NCBI GenBank assembly: GCA_964458015.1
Contig: CAYWGR010000024.1
Coordinates: forward strand, 1-41,272
Direction of reading: 5' to 3'
DNA: 41,272 bases
From: CAYWGR01 sp964458015
Lineage (GTDB): Bacteria; Planctomycetota; Planctomycetia; Pirellulales; Thermoguttaceae
This document shows, in pieces, positions 7,677 to 16,877 of the stretch. The position numbers and the translations under genes were made by a program. Every line of letters starts with the position of its first letter. Within the stretch, counting starts at the first letter, position 1. Below the pieces are notes generated by a model. The model was not told the origin of the DNA. It worked only from the letters and a program-made list of their open reading frames with translations, and searched no databases.

Positions 7677-8684
7677 ATGAAACGAATATCATACAGAACC
7701 GCATTTACCTTGGTGGAGCTATTAGTGGTGATAACCATCATTGGCATTCTTATCTCACTATTGCTTCCGGCTGTTCAATCGGCGCGAGAGGCAGCGAGAA
7801 GGCTGCAATGTTCGAACAACCTCAAACAGGTCGGACTGGCATGCCTGAACCATGAACAACAGCATGGTCACATGCCGACCGGCGGTTGGGGCGGCACCTG
7901 GATCGGCGATCCGGATCGAGGATTTGGCGTTCAGCAGCCCGGCGGTTGGATTTTCAACATCCTGCCGTTTCTGGAGCAGCAATCACTTCACGATCTGCCA
8001 AGTGGGAAATCAGCATCAACCACACCCACGCGCACGGCAGCCTCGGCAACAATGATCACCACCCCGCTTGCCGCAATGATTTGCCCCTCACGGAGGACCA
8101 GCATCGCCTATCCGAATATTTACGGTTTCACCACGAAGAATGCTGATAAGACTGCGTTCTTTGCCAAGAACGATTACGCCATTTCAATCGGCAATCCCAA
8201 TTTCGTCGAGGACAGTCAGATTGACGGCCCTGAATCAACGACTGTTGTTGACAACAATACATTCCAATGGCTTCCGACCACTGCGTACAATGGAATCGCC
8301 TACCGTCGAAGCATCGTTACCATGGCTGACATCAGGGACGGCACAAGCAACACTTATCTCGCCGGCGAGAAATACATCAATCCGGACTACTACACGACCG
8401 GTCAAGACGGCGGAGATGACTGGAGCCCTTATACTGGCTCGCAAAATGACGTGGGACGATCATGTTATTATAATGCCGACAATGTGGAGCTATCGTGGAC
8501 GCCGTTGCAAGACACTCCCGCGGTTACCAACTCCAACCGGTTTGGCAGCGCCCATGCGGCGGGCTGCAATTTTGTCTTTTGCGATGGATCGATACACACA
8601 ATCAGTTATTCAATCGATGCATTAACCCACTCCCACCTGGGAGCCCGCAACGATGGCTGTGCAATTAATAGCAGCGTATACTAA
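7677..8684 (+). CDS. DUF1559 prepilin-like protein
   Basis: A 335-residue protein with a type IV pilin/pseudopilin N-terminus: a short basic leader followed by FTLVELLVVITIIGILISLL and LLPAVQSAREAARRLQC. The rest is the DUF1559 (SBP_bac_10) domain, ending with the H-x9-DG signature (H-AAGCNFVFC-DG) near residue 300. This family is strongly expanded in planctomycetes and is processed by prepilin peptidase; the exact job of most members is unknown. The ATG at 7677 is chosen because the class III leader begins there (MKRISYRTA-FTLVE). It ends 68 bp before the convergent chorismatase-like gene. Its position after the ECF/FecR/PEP-CTERM series suggests it may share their control. Confidence 0.92.
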   Translation: MKRISYRTAFTLVELLVVITIIGILISLLLPAVQSAREAARRLQCSNNLKQVGLACLNHEQQHGHMPTGGWGGTWIGDPDRGFGVQQPGGWIFNILPFLEQQSLHDLPSGKSASTTPTRTAASATMITTPLAAMICPSRRTSIAYPNIYGFTTKNADKTAFFAKNDYAISIGNPNFVEDSQIDGPESTTVVDNNTFQWLPTTAYNGIAYRRSIVTMADIRDGTSNTYLAGEKYINPDYYTTGQDGGDDWSPYTGSQNDVGRSCYYNADNVELSWTPLQDTPAVTNSNRFGSAHAAGCNFVFCDGSIHTISYSIDALTHSHLGARNDGCAINSSVY

Positions 8685-8752
8685 GATTTTGCCTCGATCC
8701 TCTCCGATATTTGGAGCGGATTGATAGCAGGTTGCCACTTACTAACCGACAA

Positions 8753-9973
8753 CTATCGTCGCCCGGCGACGGCGACGCCTTCGATCTCCACGAGAAGTTC
8801 GGGACGGCAGACGTCGGCCGTCACGTAGACGGTGGGCAACTCGCCGAGACGTTTTTGACAGACCGCCCGAACGGCGGCGAAATCTTCGGACCGCTTGATG
8901 TAGACGCGGACCATCGCCAGTGATTCGAGCGAGATATCCAAGCCCGGCAATCCGTGGTGGGCAAGATTTTCCTCGGAAATCAGCGCGGCGATGTTGTCCA
9001 GGGTTTCGCGCGTCTGGGCGACCGCGTCATCCATGTGCCGCGTCTCTTCGCCGACGATGCTGGCCGTGCCGGAGATGAAGACCGTCGCATAATCGCCGCA
9101 CGAGAGCGCCATTGCCCGCGAGAATTTGGGACTGATGGGGCTGGAAATGCGCGAATAGTCGTAGGCGGATATCTGACGCGGATTTTCCAACGGCACAGCG
9201 ACGATATCTTGCCGATCGGTTGCCAAGGCGATCGCACTAAGCACGATGCCTTGCCCTTCGGCGCCGATGCCCGTGCTTGACGGATAGACCACGCCGCAAC
9301 GCTCCTGGGGCAAGCGTCCTTCAAGAAAACGGATGTTTTGGAAAAACTCGCTCCGTGCCTGATTCAGCTCTTGGTAACGCGGCAACTCGGTATCGCGCCG
9401 ACCGATGGCACCGCAGTAAAGCCACGTGCGAATCACTTGGCCGAAACGGATATCGACGCGGTCGAGAAGCGATTTCACCTGGTCGAAACTGTTCAACAGG
9501 CCCTTGTGAACGCCGTCGATGTGTGGCGGTGGAACGGCCTGGGCGCAATGTGCCCAGGCGATGCCGTTATGCCGGGCCACGACGAGTTGCTCGCTGACGC
9601 GCTCGATCTCGACGCGGCCGCGCTCTTGCCCGACGCCCAAGCACTCGATTGCCAGAAGCTTCCCTTCGCACGGCGGTTGCGGCACGTAGCTGGTAGCGGG
9701 CAGATCCCGGCCATAAAAATCGCGGATGATGCGGCGGCATTCGTCGGTATCTTCATCGTTGGCCAGAAAAACGGTTTGATGGATGATGGCTCCGCGGCTG
9801 CCCTCTTCGCGTGCGACCGCCTCGATGGTGCCCAGGGCGTCGGCCGCCTGTTCGCGCAGCGTATTGCCGCTGCGCGGGACGGCCGTCGCAAAGACATGAC
9901 GAACGTCGTTCAGATCGACTACGGAATAGCCGATGCCTTCGTTCGATGCTTTGCGAATTGAAAAAGCAGCCAT
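8753..9973 (-). CDS. Chorismatase-like (FkbO/Hyg5/XanB2-type) RidA-superfamily enzyme
   Basis: A 406-residue cytoplasmic protein with no signal peptide. Its second half carries the blocks I associate with FkbO/XanB2-type chorismatases: FGQVIRTWLYCGAIG, RYQELNQARSEFF, YPSSTGIGAEGQG, ENPRQISAYDYS, SPKFSRAM, FISGTASIVGE-TRHMDDAVAQTRETLDNI, and a C-terminal CRPELLVEIEGVAV with the acidic residue expected in the active site. Known members hydrolyse chorismate to dihydroxy- or hydroxybenzoates, with a YjgF/RidA-like fold. It is longer than those (about 340 residues), mainly at the N-terminus. It is the last gene of the leftward cytochrome/sugar train, 18 bp after the preceding gene. Whether it uses chorismate here cannot be told; a RidA-like deaminase or another aromatic-related role is possible. 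Confidence 0.65.
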   Translation of the reverse strand: MAAFSIRKASNEGIGYSVVDLNDVRHVFATAVPRSGNTLREQAADALGTIEAVAREEGSRGAIIHQTVFLANDEDTDECRRIIRDFYGRDLPATSYVPQPPCEGKLLAIECLGVGQERGRVEIERVSEQLVVARHNGIAWAHCAQAVPPPHIDGVHKGLLNSFDQVKSLLDRVDIRFGQVIRTWLYCGAIGRRDTELPRYQELNQARSEFFQNIRFLEGRLPQERCGVVYPSSTGIGAEGQGIVLSAIALATDRQDIVAVPLENPRQISAYDYSRISSPISPKFSRAMALSCGDYATVFISGTASIVGEETRHMDDAVAQTRETLDNIAALISEENLAHHGLPGLDISLESLAMVRVYIKRSEDFAAVRAVCQKRLGELPTVYVTADVCRPELLVEIEGVAVAGRR

Positions 9974-9991
9974 GATGATTCCAGATACTTC

Positions 9992-11887
9992 TTAGAGTGA
10001 CAATACAAATTCGACTAAATCGTTGATTTCCTGTTCGGAAAGCTTATCAAATTCGCCCTTGCCCGCCACGTGCTTGCCTTGGACGATCAATTCCTTGATG
10101 GTCAGGTGTCGGCCGTCGTGCAGATAGGGGGCCGTGCGCCAAGTTTCCAACAAACTGGGCGTGGTGAACTTGCTGCCGGGCCGATCGTTGGGACCGGCAC
10201 TGCCGACATCGTGCATTTTGCCATCGGCATACCCCGGTTCCGCATGGCACGAGGCACAGCCTGCTCGCCGGTCGAAAAAGACTTGCTTACCGCGTTCCGC
10301 GGCGGGGCTGAGTTTTCCCTCGATCAAATATGGACTGGGGACGGGGCGAATGGATTTCAGGTAGGCATCGATCGCCTGGGCTTCTTCCTCGGGTCGCACG
10401 GCGAATTGAATATGGGCGATGCCGGCACGCACCGCCGACTCGGTATTTTCGCGCACTCCCAAGGCCATCACGGGTCCGCCGGGCGCGCCGCGGAACATAC
10501 TGCGCGTGTTCTTTGGATTCCCGATGCCATCGTTCATAAGATCCCAATTCAGGCTGTCGGCCCGGCCGTCGGGATGACAACTCTCGCAGCTCTGCCAATG
10601 CTGAAAGCAAAGGTCGGCATTTTGGAAGAGCATCTGCCCGCGGCGTGCGGGAGAAAGTTGCGGCTTCGGCCCCAATGCGATCTGGCCAACCGCGTCGGAC
10701 TGCAAATCCACGGTCGCCAAGGTGTCGGTGAAAAATTCCGTCACAAAAGCCGTTGAACCGATTACAGCAACACCTTTAGGGCCAATGCCCGGCAGATGAA
10801 CCCTTCGCCGCAATCCCACGAGAAACGAAAGATCGTTCGGCACGTCGGCCGATGTCGTTGAACCAGGCGAACCGTAGTTGCCGGCTGCCGGCTGGGCCGT
10901 TTTGGAGCCATCCGCAATCTTTTGCAGTTTTTCAAACATGCCGGCTGCATTGATAATGCTCAGCTCTTGCGTGCCCTCGTGGGCAATACAGATGGTGCGG
11001 CCGTCGGAAGTGACGCCGACGCCCCACGGATTGGCCGCGCCGCGGTCGATATCGTCTAAAAGTACAGTATTGAGGTATTTCTTCGCCTGCACATCGATAA
11101 TGCTCAGGGCATTCGTGTTCATCCAGCCGCGATCCAATTGCGTGGTCGGCATTTGGTAGCGTGCGAGAATATGGGCGACAAAAAGCAGCTTGCCGTCAGG
11201 CGAAAGGCACAGGCCTCGAGCGCCGGAACTGCCATTCGGCAAGGGAATCGGCGTCACGGCGGCTGTTTTATTCGGCCCTGCTTGCTCCGCGGCGGCCGCG
11301 TCGATCACACTGACCACGGCGGCGATATCGCCCGTATCCGCGCGTGCCAGCGGCAAATGGTTGATTACGAAAATCGCACGGCCGTCGGGCGCTACCGCCG
11401 CTCCCACGGGTTCGCGCAGGACCGGCACCCGGGCAATCTCGCGGGCCGCTGCCATGTCGATCACCGAGACATCGTTGTTGAAGCGGTTACAAACGTACAT
11501 CCGCTTGCCGTCGGGCGAGAGCGCAAGCCCCGCGGCCGTATGCCCCGCGGGTATCGAGCCGACGATTTTTCGGGCCGCCGTATCCACGATGCAAACCGTG
11601 CTTTTCGGTGCGGCGCAAGCAACGTAGAGCCGCTGCCCGTCGGCCGACAACGCAAGGGCCGTCGGTTCGGCGGGCATTTCCATCGTGGCGACGACTTTTC
11701 GCTCGGCGGTCGAAACCACGACGATTTGTCGCCCCTCGGCATTGGCCACGAACAGCCAAGCGCCGTCACGCGAGGGCACGGCAACAACCGGCCCCAATAA
11801 ATCGGCTGCTTCGACGACCATCGAACATGCCGCGATCGTGCAAAAAAACAACAGCAGACTCATTGAAACAAGGAACGGATTCTTCAT
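9992..11887 (-). CDS. Beta-propeller plus di-heme cytochrome c peroxidase-like protein
   Basis: A 631-residue exported protein. After a signal peptide (MKNPFLVSMSLLLFFCTIAAC, ending near VVEA), about 370 residues form YVTN/YncE-type beta-propeller repeats (PDGKRMYVCNRFNNDVSVID, SPDGKLLFVAH, and others). The C-terminal 230 residues contain two c-type heme sites, CESCH at about 434 and CASCH at about 544, plus TPSLLETWRTAPYLHDGR, a phrase typical of CCP/MauG-like di-heme proteins. The start at 11887 overlaps the upstream stop as ATGA; a longer in-frame start has no signal peptide. It should act in the periplasm or paryphoplasm, transferring electrons or oxidising a substrate held by the propeller. 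It is tightly coupled to the tri-heme HZS-alpha-like gene. Confidence 0.85.
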   Translation of the reverse strand: MKNPFLVSMSLLLFFCTIAACSMVVEAADLLGPVVAVPSRDGAWLFVANAEGRQIVVVSTAERKVVATMEMPAEPTALALSADGQRLYVACAAPKSTVCIVDTAARKIVGSIPAGHTAAGLALSPDGKRMYVCNRFNNDVSVIDMAAAREIARVPVLREPVGAAVAPDGRAIFVINHLPLARADTGDIAAVVSVIDAAAAEQAGPNKTAAVTPIPLPNGSSGARGLCLSPDGKLLFVAHILARYQMPTTQLDRGWMNTNALSIIDVQAKKYLNTVLLDDIDRGAANPWGVGVTSDGRTICIAHEGTQELSIINAAGMFEKLQKIADGSKTAQPAAGNYGSPGSTTSADVPNDLSFLVGLRRRVHLPGIGPKGVAVIGSTAFVTEFFTDTLATVDLQSDAVGQIALGPKPQLSPARRGQMLFQNADLCFQHWQSCESCHPDGRADSLNWDLMNDGIGNPKNTRSMFRGAPGGPVMALGVRENTESAVRAGIAHIQFAVRPEEEAQAIDAYLKSIRPVPSPYLIEGKLSPAAERGKQVFFDRRAGCASCHAEPGYADGKMHDVGSAGPNDRPGSKFTTPSLLETWRTAPYLHDGRHLTIKELIVQGKHVAGKGEFDKLSEQEINDLVEFVLSL

Positions 11888-14385
11888 CGGGCAACTCCAG
11901 GCTGCAAAGCTGTCGTGTTGATGGGAGCCGTCGGCGAAGGGGTATGCCAAAAGGATCGCCAATAGGCTTGGTCCGTCGCAAACACGTCGATCGGGTCTTT
12001 CGCAATATCAAACGAGGCCGGTAAAATGCCGTATTTTTTCATTTCGCGGACGTATTCTCGATTGGGTTTGAAGCCCGGCATTCCGTAGGGCGGTACGGCT
12101 TCGAAGATTGTTTTGCTTTTCTGGGCCGCTTCGAGAAGTTGCTTGTAATCGGGATCGTTTTTATCCTTGAAAACATCGCCGCAACTGCCGAAACCGCCCG
12201 CAGCTTTGGCCAGTGGCCCCAGCAGCAAAGGCGAAAACTCCGGCCGCGTGAAATTCACCAAAATCACTGGGCTCCGTCTTCCAATGGGATCGTTTTCATA
12301 GATAATCCGCTCGTAGTACCCTGTCGGACGTTTGCTTCGCGCTTCGGCGCTTGCTTTCGAGAAATCACGATGGTAGGGCATGGCGGTCTCGGTGTTTGCC
12401 TTATGGCAGTTGCCGCAACGGCGTTGCAAAATTTCGTTTTTCCCGCCCAAAACCTCCCCAAGCGCTCTTGCAGCAACGTCGCGCTGCGGGGGATTTCGCA
12501 GCACGGAGTACGAACCGGCATAGGTCGCTCCGCTTTCGATCCACATCCACAAGGTGCGCCATTCCTGGGGCGAAAGTTTGCTGTCGTAGTGGGTGCCGTC
12601 CGCTTTTTTCAGAAGCGCGCTGGCCGAACTGCCCAACGTGCGCGGCGGCTGATTGCCCACGCCGTTCCGACCGTCGGCCACTTGCCGATGCGCAAAAAGG
12701 TTGAAATAGCCGTGCGACCATTCATGCCCGCGATCGCTCGTAAGAATCAACCGGCCTTCGCGCTTCGTATAATCGTGACATTTCACGCAATGGCGGTCGA
12801 AAATGGGCTGCACGTCGCGATTGTAGTCCACAACGTCGGGCAGACCGACAAACGGCTCGATCTTGCTCGGCTTGCGTCGCAGCGCCAATAGCGTGGCGCC
12901 CTGCGATTGGTTTCGCGGAGTCTGAACTCGCTGCTCATGGCATCCGACGCATCCGATCGTTTCGCCGGGCATGACGCCGCACCAACTTTGCATGCGTTTG
13001 ACCGAGAGGTCTTTCTCGTCGAGTGCCACGAAAAACACCTGGCGATTCGCCGGCACCTCGAAGTAGGCCGAGCCATCGGCCTCGACGGGAACCGTGCCCA
13101 ACACTCTTTCGAGCGTGAACGTACCGAGCCAAGTCAACATATCGGGGCCGCCGCTGAAGTTGACCGGCTTGGGCAGCGATTCCAGTACCAAAAGCTTTCG
13201 GATATCGCCGCGTTTAATGCCTTCCATATTCCGGCCCCGGTAGACATCGGAAAGAACCATGCGGCCCACGGGTTCGCTTGGCTCAACGCGCGAGGGAATC
13301 ACGACTTCGCGCGGACGCGCCTGAATCGGACGCGGCTCATGCACGTTGCCCTCGCCCACATACGAGTAGATCACTTCTTCTCCGCCCTGGGCGTTCATCA
13401 GCACGATCTGCTTATCGCGCGCCATGAGGAAACAATGCTCGGAAAGCGGATAGGGATCGCGGGTATCGGGATGCTGATGCAAACCCTTCGGAACGGAAGC
13501 AGCGTCGGGACCAAGCTCCGGCGAAAGCACGGTCGCAACGCCTGCATGTTCGTTGATGCCGTGGCCGGGCGAAAAGGAAGAGACGATCTTGCGCGTGCCC
13601 GGAATCGGTTTGGCATCGATCATTACGAGCCACGAATGCATGTTGCCGAAATAGACCGACTGCTCCGTCCCGTCCGGATTCATCGTCCAAAGGTGGTGAT
13701 ATTCTACTTGGCTTCGATCCACATACTCCCATCGGGTATAAAGCAAGCGGCCGTCGGGCAGCACCCAGGGAGTATTGTCGTGTTCCGTGTTGCCGGAAAT
13801 CGGATGGATGCCGCCGCCGTTGGCGTCACAGCGATAGATCGTTCCCACCTGGGTCATCCAGCAGTTGACCCAACGCTTGCAACGCGTGGATACGAAAACC
13901 ATGTCGCCGTCGGGCAAATAACACGGCTCGAAGTCGTCGAAATCGCCCGAGGTCAGTTGCTTCATCCCCGAACCGTCGATATTGATTTCATACAGGTGAT
14001 AGAAATCCGTGCCTGCGGGACGATGCGAAAACAGGATCTTTCGACCGTCGTAATGCAACTGCGGATCGCGGATCGACCCGCCGCGGGCGTCGAACAGGAC
14101 ATTAATCGCCTTGGTCCGCAAATTGAGTTTGCAAAGTTTGCCGTCGTCCGGCTTGCCGTTGCCGGCATAGGCTTTATGGTTCTCGTCTTCGCAATAATAA
14201 CCGATGTTGGCATACCAATGGCCGTCGTCATAACGCGAGCGCGTGCAGAAGACGATCTCTTCCACATCTTTCCAAGGGCCGGCCAAGGCCTCGGTCAGCA
14301 GCGCGGGAGCGGCGGCGCAAGCTGCATGGGCCGTCATCGCTTCAGCCATTACAACGCAGGAGAAAACGACTAACCACCGAAACAT
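11884..14385 (-). CDS. HZS-alpha-like multiheme protein (three CxxCH)
   Basis: An 833-residue exported protein with a signal peptide (MFRWLVVFSCVVMAEAMTAHA). Residues 40-470 carry TolB/PD40-like propeller motifs (DPQLHYDGRKILFSHR, YLPDGDMVFVSTR, WVLPDGRLLYTRWEYVDRS, ARPREVVIPSRV) in the arrangement of the hydrazine synthase alpha family. Heme-binding motifs are CVGCH at 479, CVKCH at 533 and CGNCH at 657. The first two have the spacing also seen in the paralogue at 18577-20925; the third is extra. Related proteins are common in planctomycetes that are not anammox bacteria, so hydrazine synthesis is not implied. A role in extracytoplasmic redox chemistry is likely. It begins after a 206-bp spacer from the sugar kinase, so it may have its own promoter. 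Confidence 0.82.
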   Translation of the reverse strand: MFRWLVVFSCVVMAEAMTAHAACAAAPALLTEALAGPWKDVEEIVFCTRSRYDDGHWYANIGYYCEDENHKAYAGNGKPDDGKLCKLNLRTKAINVLFDARGGSIRDPQLHYDGRKILFSHRPAGTDFYHLYEINIDGSGMKQLTSGDFDDFEPCYLPDGDMVFVSTRCKRWVNCWMTQVGTIYRCDANGGGIHPISGNTEHDNTPWVLPDGRLLYTRWEYVDRSQVEYHHLWTMNPDGTEQSVYFGNMHSWLVMIDAKPIPGTRKIVSSFSPGHGINEHAGVATVLSPELGPDAASVPKGLHQHPDTRDPYPLSEHCFLMARDKQIVLMNAQGGEEVIYSYVGEGNVHEPRPIQARPREVVIPSRVEPSEPVGRMVLSDVYRGRNMEGIKRGDIRKLLVLESLPKPVNFSGGPDMLTWLGTFTLERVLGTVPVEADGSAYFEVPANRQVFFVALDEKDLSVKRMQSWCGVMPGETIGCVGCHEQRVQTPRNQSQGATLLALRRKPSKIEPFVGLPDVVDYNRDVQPIFDRHCVKCHDYTKREGRLILTSDRGHEWSHGYFNLFAHRQVADGRNGVGNQPPRTLGSSASALLKKADGTHYDSKLSPQEWRTLWMWIESGATYAGSYSVLRNPPQRDVAARALGEVLGGKNEILQRRCGNCHKANTETAMPYHRDFSKASAEARSKRPTGYYERIIYENDPIGRRSPVILVNFTRPEFSPLLLGPLAKAAGGFGSCGDVFKDKNDPDYKQLLEAAQKSKTIFEAVPPYGMPGFKPNREYVREMKKYGILPASFDIAKDPIDVFATDQAYWRSFWHTPSPTAPINTTALQPGVAR

Positions 14386-14519
14386 GACGGCTCTCCTTCG
14401 ATGGGTAAGACTATTTCCTAACGAGGACAGAGGATGTCCGCGAAGCTGACTTCATACGACCGCTTGGCGGGCTCCCGAGGCGGTTTTTGCGGTAGGCGGG
14501 CAACACCACAACAAATACC

Positions 14520-14532
14520 AGTATGCCATACT
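14520..14532. promoter_or_regulatory. 13-bp perfect palindrome upstream of HZS-alpha-like gene
   Basis: AGTATGCCATACT is a perfect inverted repeat around a central C, located in the 206-bp spacer between the kinase gene and the HZS-alpha-like gene at 14385. It could be an operator for the downstream three-gene block. A second small hairpin, AGCGGA-ATCC-TCCGCT, lies about 20 bp to its right. No second copy was found in front of the other train genes. Confidence 0.3.
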
Positions 14533-14591
14533 CATCTCCATGAAGTCAAGCGGAATCCTCCGCTGAGCCGTCTTCTCCCTTCAACCCCATT

Positions 14592-16136
14592 TCACACATT
14601 ACTTTTATGAAAAACGTCCATCAATCGGCTTAAATCTTGCCGGACTTGTTGAAAAAATGGCAACAAACGGCGATAGACGGCCACATGCTCCGATTGAGGG
14701 CGTGCCGTTGACTCAATTCGGTGTGCCTGAGCGATGGGGCCGAAGTCGGGCCAAAGTCCGCTGCCGACGGCCGCGACGGCTGCCGCGCCCAAGGAGCCGG
14801 CCTCTTGGCCGACGTTCGTTCGTAGGATCTCCATTTCCAAAGCGTCTGCAAAAATCTGTCGCCAAAGCGTGCTGCGGCTGCCGCCCCCCACGACAATCAT
14901 TTCGCTGCCTACGTTACCCAGCTTCCGCAGTTCGTCCAATGCAATGCGCAGATTCATGGCAATGCCTTCGAGCGTTGCGCGGATCAAATCGCCTTGGGTG
15001 TGGCGCAAATCCAACCCCAAAAAACCGCCGCGTATCGCGCTGCTGGGTTCCAGCGAAGATCCACCGGCCAGGCTGGGATTGAACAGCAGTCGATTCGCGC
15101 CGACCGGTGAACATTCGGCCAATGCGGTCATCAACTCGTAGGGATCGCGATTTTCACGGCGCGCATGTTCGACCAAATTGACGCATATTTGATCGCGCAG
15201 CCAGCGAAGCGACGATCCGCCGGAAAAAATCGACACGGCGGAATTGAACATGCCCGGTATTACGTGGGTGAACACATAGGGTTTGACCGAATCCTCGAGC
15301 AACGGCTTGGCCGAAGTGACGGCGATCCACATCGAGGAACCCAACGAGGCATAGACTTGGCCTTCGGCGACATTGCGAGCCCCCAGGGCCATGCACGAAT
15401 TATCGACCCCGCCGCAAACCACTTGAACGCTTTTCGGCAAGCCCAGCAACGCGGCAGCCTCGGCCGTCAAGGCGCCGAGTATTTCGGTCGATGGCGTGAT
15501 ATCCGGCAGCAAGGAACGCGGCAAATCAGCGGCCGCTAAAAGTTCGTCCGAATAATTCCAAGCCATAAGATCATAAACGCCGCTGCCCGAGGCATAGGAA
15601 TAATCCGTGGCGATTCGGCCCGTCAAACGATAATTGATATAATCCTTCGTGCCGATGACCTTGGCGATCCGGCGATACATCTCCGGTTCGGCGTTGCGAT
15701 ACCAGAGGATTTTGAACGCCGTGTAGTGGGGCGGCGGAAAACCATTGCCCGTGGTACGATACCATCGGATCGGATCAACCTTTTCAAAAAAACGCGATGC
15801 CTCGTCCACGGGCCTAGCATCGGACCAAATGGGCGTCGAGGCTCGCAGCAGGCGGCCGGCGGAATCCAACGGCACGCATCCCAAACTGTGCCCCGATATG
15901 GCCAACGCCCGGATGCTTTGCGGATCAACAGTACTGTCGGCCAAGAGTTGCCGCGTGCTTTGAACGACGGAGTCCCACCATGCCTCGGGACGCTGCTCAT
16001 GCCATCCGGCGCGGGGATATTCGGTTTCATAAGGCGTGAAAACACCCGCCAACAATCGCCCCTGGGCGTCGTACAGCGAAGCCTTATTGCCGCCGGTTCC
16101 CAGATCGTAAGCGAGAATCATCTCAGGCATGGTCAT
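14592..16136 (-). CDS. FGGY-family carbohydrate kinase (xylulokinase-like)
   Basis: A 514-residue cytoplasmic sugar kinase. The N-terminal phosphate motif is DLGTGGNKASLYD (residue 11 on). GHSLGCVPLD and IWSDARP follow in the sugar-binding lobe, then GGVDNSCMALGA with the probable catalytic Asp, and VVGGGSRSTLWRQIFADAL in the ATP lobe. Length fits xylulokinase/ribulokinase-type FGGY enzymes. The start at 16136 forms TAATG with the stop of deoC, giving tight coupling; an ATG two codons later is also possible. It presumably phosphorylates the ketose made by the upstream isomerase-like or dehydrogenase step. The exact sugar cannot be read from the sequence; D-xylulose, L-xylulose or another ketose are all candidates. 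Confidence 0.88.
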   Translation of the reverse strand: MTMPEMILAYDLGTGGNKASLYDAQGRLLAGVFTPYETEYPRAGWHEQRPEAWWDSVVQSTRQLLADSTVDPQSIRALAISGHSLGCVPLDSAGRLLRASTPIWSDARPVDEASRFFEKVDPIRWYRTTGNGFPPPHYTAFKILWYRNAEPEMYRRIAKVIGTKDYINYRLTGRIATDYSYASGSGVYDLMAWNYSDELLAAADLPRSLLPDITPSTEILGALTAEAAALLGLPKSVQVVCGGVDNSCMALGARNVAEGQVYASLGSSMWIAVTSAKPLLEDSVKPYVFTHVIPGMFNSAVSIFSGGSSLRWLRDQICVNLVEHARRENRDPYELMTALAECSPVGANRLLFNPSLAGGSSLEPSSAIRGGFLGLDLRHTQGDLIRATLEGIAMNLRIALDELRKLGNVGSEMIVVGGGSRSTLWRQIFADALEMEILRTNVGQEAGSLGAAAVAAVGSGLWPDFGPIAQAHRIESTARPQSEHVAVYRRLLPFFQQVRQDLSRLMDVFHKSNV

Positions 16137-16870
16137 TAGGACATCGAAAAACAGGATTTGGAACCTGCCGCTCGCGGGATTTCGATTCCCTCGGGCATCG
16201 CAGCGCATTGTTCGAGGATTTCTACGCCCGAGCGAAGCCCCAAGCCGAAACGGCTGACGCCCAGCCCGATCATCGCGGCCACAGTTCCAAGATCACGGAC
16301 GCCGCCGGCCGCTTTCACTTGGGCGGAATTGCCCACCGCCGATTTCATCAGCGCAACATTGTGAGGCGTAGCGCCGCTCGGGGCCCAACCGGTGCCGGTT
16401 TTGACGAACGCCGCCCCCGCACGAACGGCAAGCCGGCAGCCGCGGACAATCTCTTCGTCGGTCAGATAATGGGCTTCCAAAATCACTTTGACCGGCGTTC
16501 CCTCGGCGGCTTCGACCACGGCGCGGATATCGTCTTCAACATACCGATCGCGTCCCGACCGCAACATGCCAACGTTGATGACCATATCCAGTTCGGTCGC
16601 CCCTTGAAGGCGCTGCTCGCGAGCCTCAGCCGCTTTATTGCTCGTGCTATGCGCGCCCGACGGAAATCCAACGACAGCCCCCACGCCCACCTCCGGCGCG
16701 TCGGCCAACAACGCGGCAAGTTCGGGCAGATGCGACGGCAGCACGAACGCACAAATGCATTGATACTTTTTCGCCGTTTCCGCCAACCGCTGCACTTCGG
16801 CCGCGTCCACTTCCGCGCGGACGGCGCTCAGGTCGATCATGCGTGCTAATTCTTGAGCGGTGATTTTCAT
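16136..16870 (-). CDS. deoC: Deoxyribose-phosphate aldolase family protein
   Basis: A 244-residue TIM-barrel aldolase. The catalytic set of DeoC is present: D95 in ELDMVINVG, the Schiff-base lysine K157 in AAFVKTGTG, and K186 in QVKAAGGVRD. The family reaction is cleavage of 2-deoxyribose 5-phosphate to glyceraldehyde 3-phosphate and acetaldehyde. In this setting it may split another phosphorylated deoxy or rare sugar. The start at 16870 is preferred over one 24 bases upstream because it begins at MKITAQELARMIDLS, the usual DeoC N-terminus, with AAAGG upstream and 7 bases from the SDR stop. It overlaps the kinase gene at TAATG. Confidence 0.92.
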   Translation of the reverse strand: MKITAQELARMIDLSAVRAEVDAAEVQRLAETAKKYQCICAFVLPSHLPELAALLADAPEVGVGAVVGFPSGAHSTSNKAAEAREQRLQGATELDMVINVGMLRSGRDRYVEDDIRAVVEAAEGTPVKVILEAHYLTDEEIVRGCRLAVRAGAAFVKTGTGWAPSGATPHNVALMKSAVGNSAQVKAAGGVRDLGTVAAMIGLGVSRFGLGLRSGVEILEQCAAMPEGIEIPRAAGSKSCFSMS

Positions 16871-16877
16871 GATGCCT

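Noticed and set aside
12907..14373. 488-codon open frame on the plus strand
   Set aside because: It is a shadow of the tri-heme HZS-alpha-like gene; the His-rich, Arg-rich composition is typical of antisense frames in GC-rich genes.
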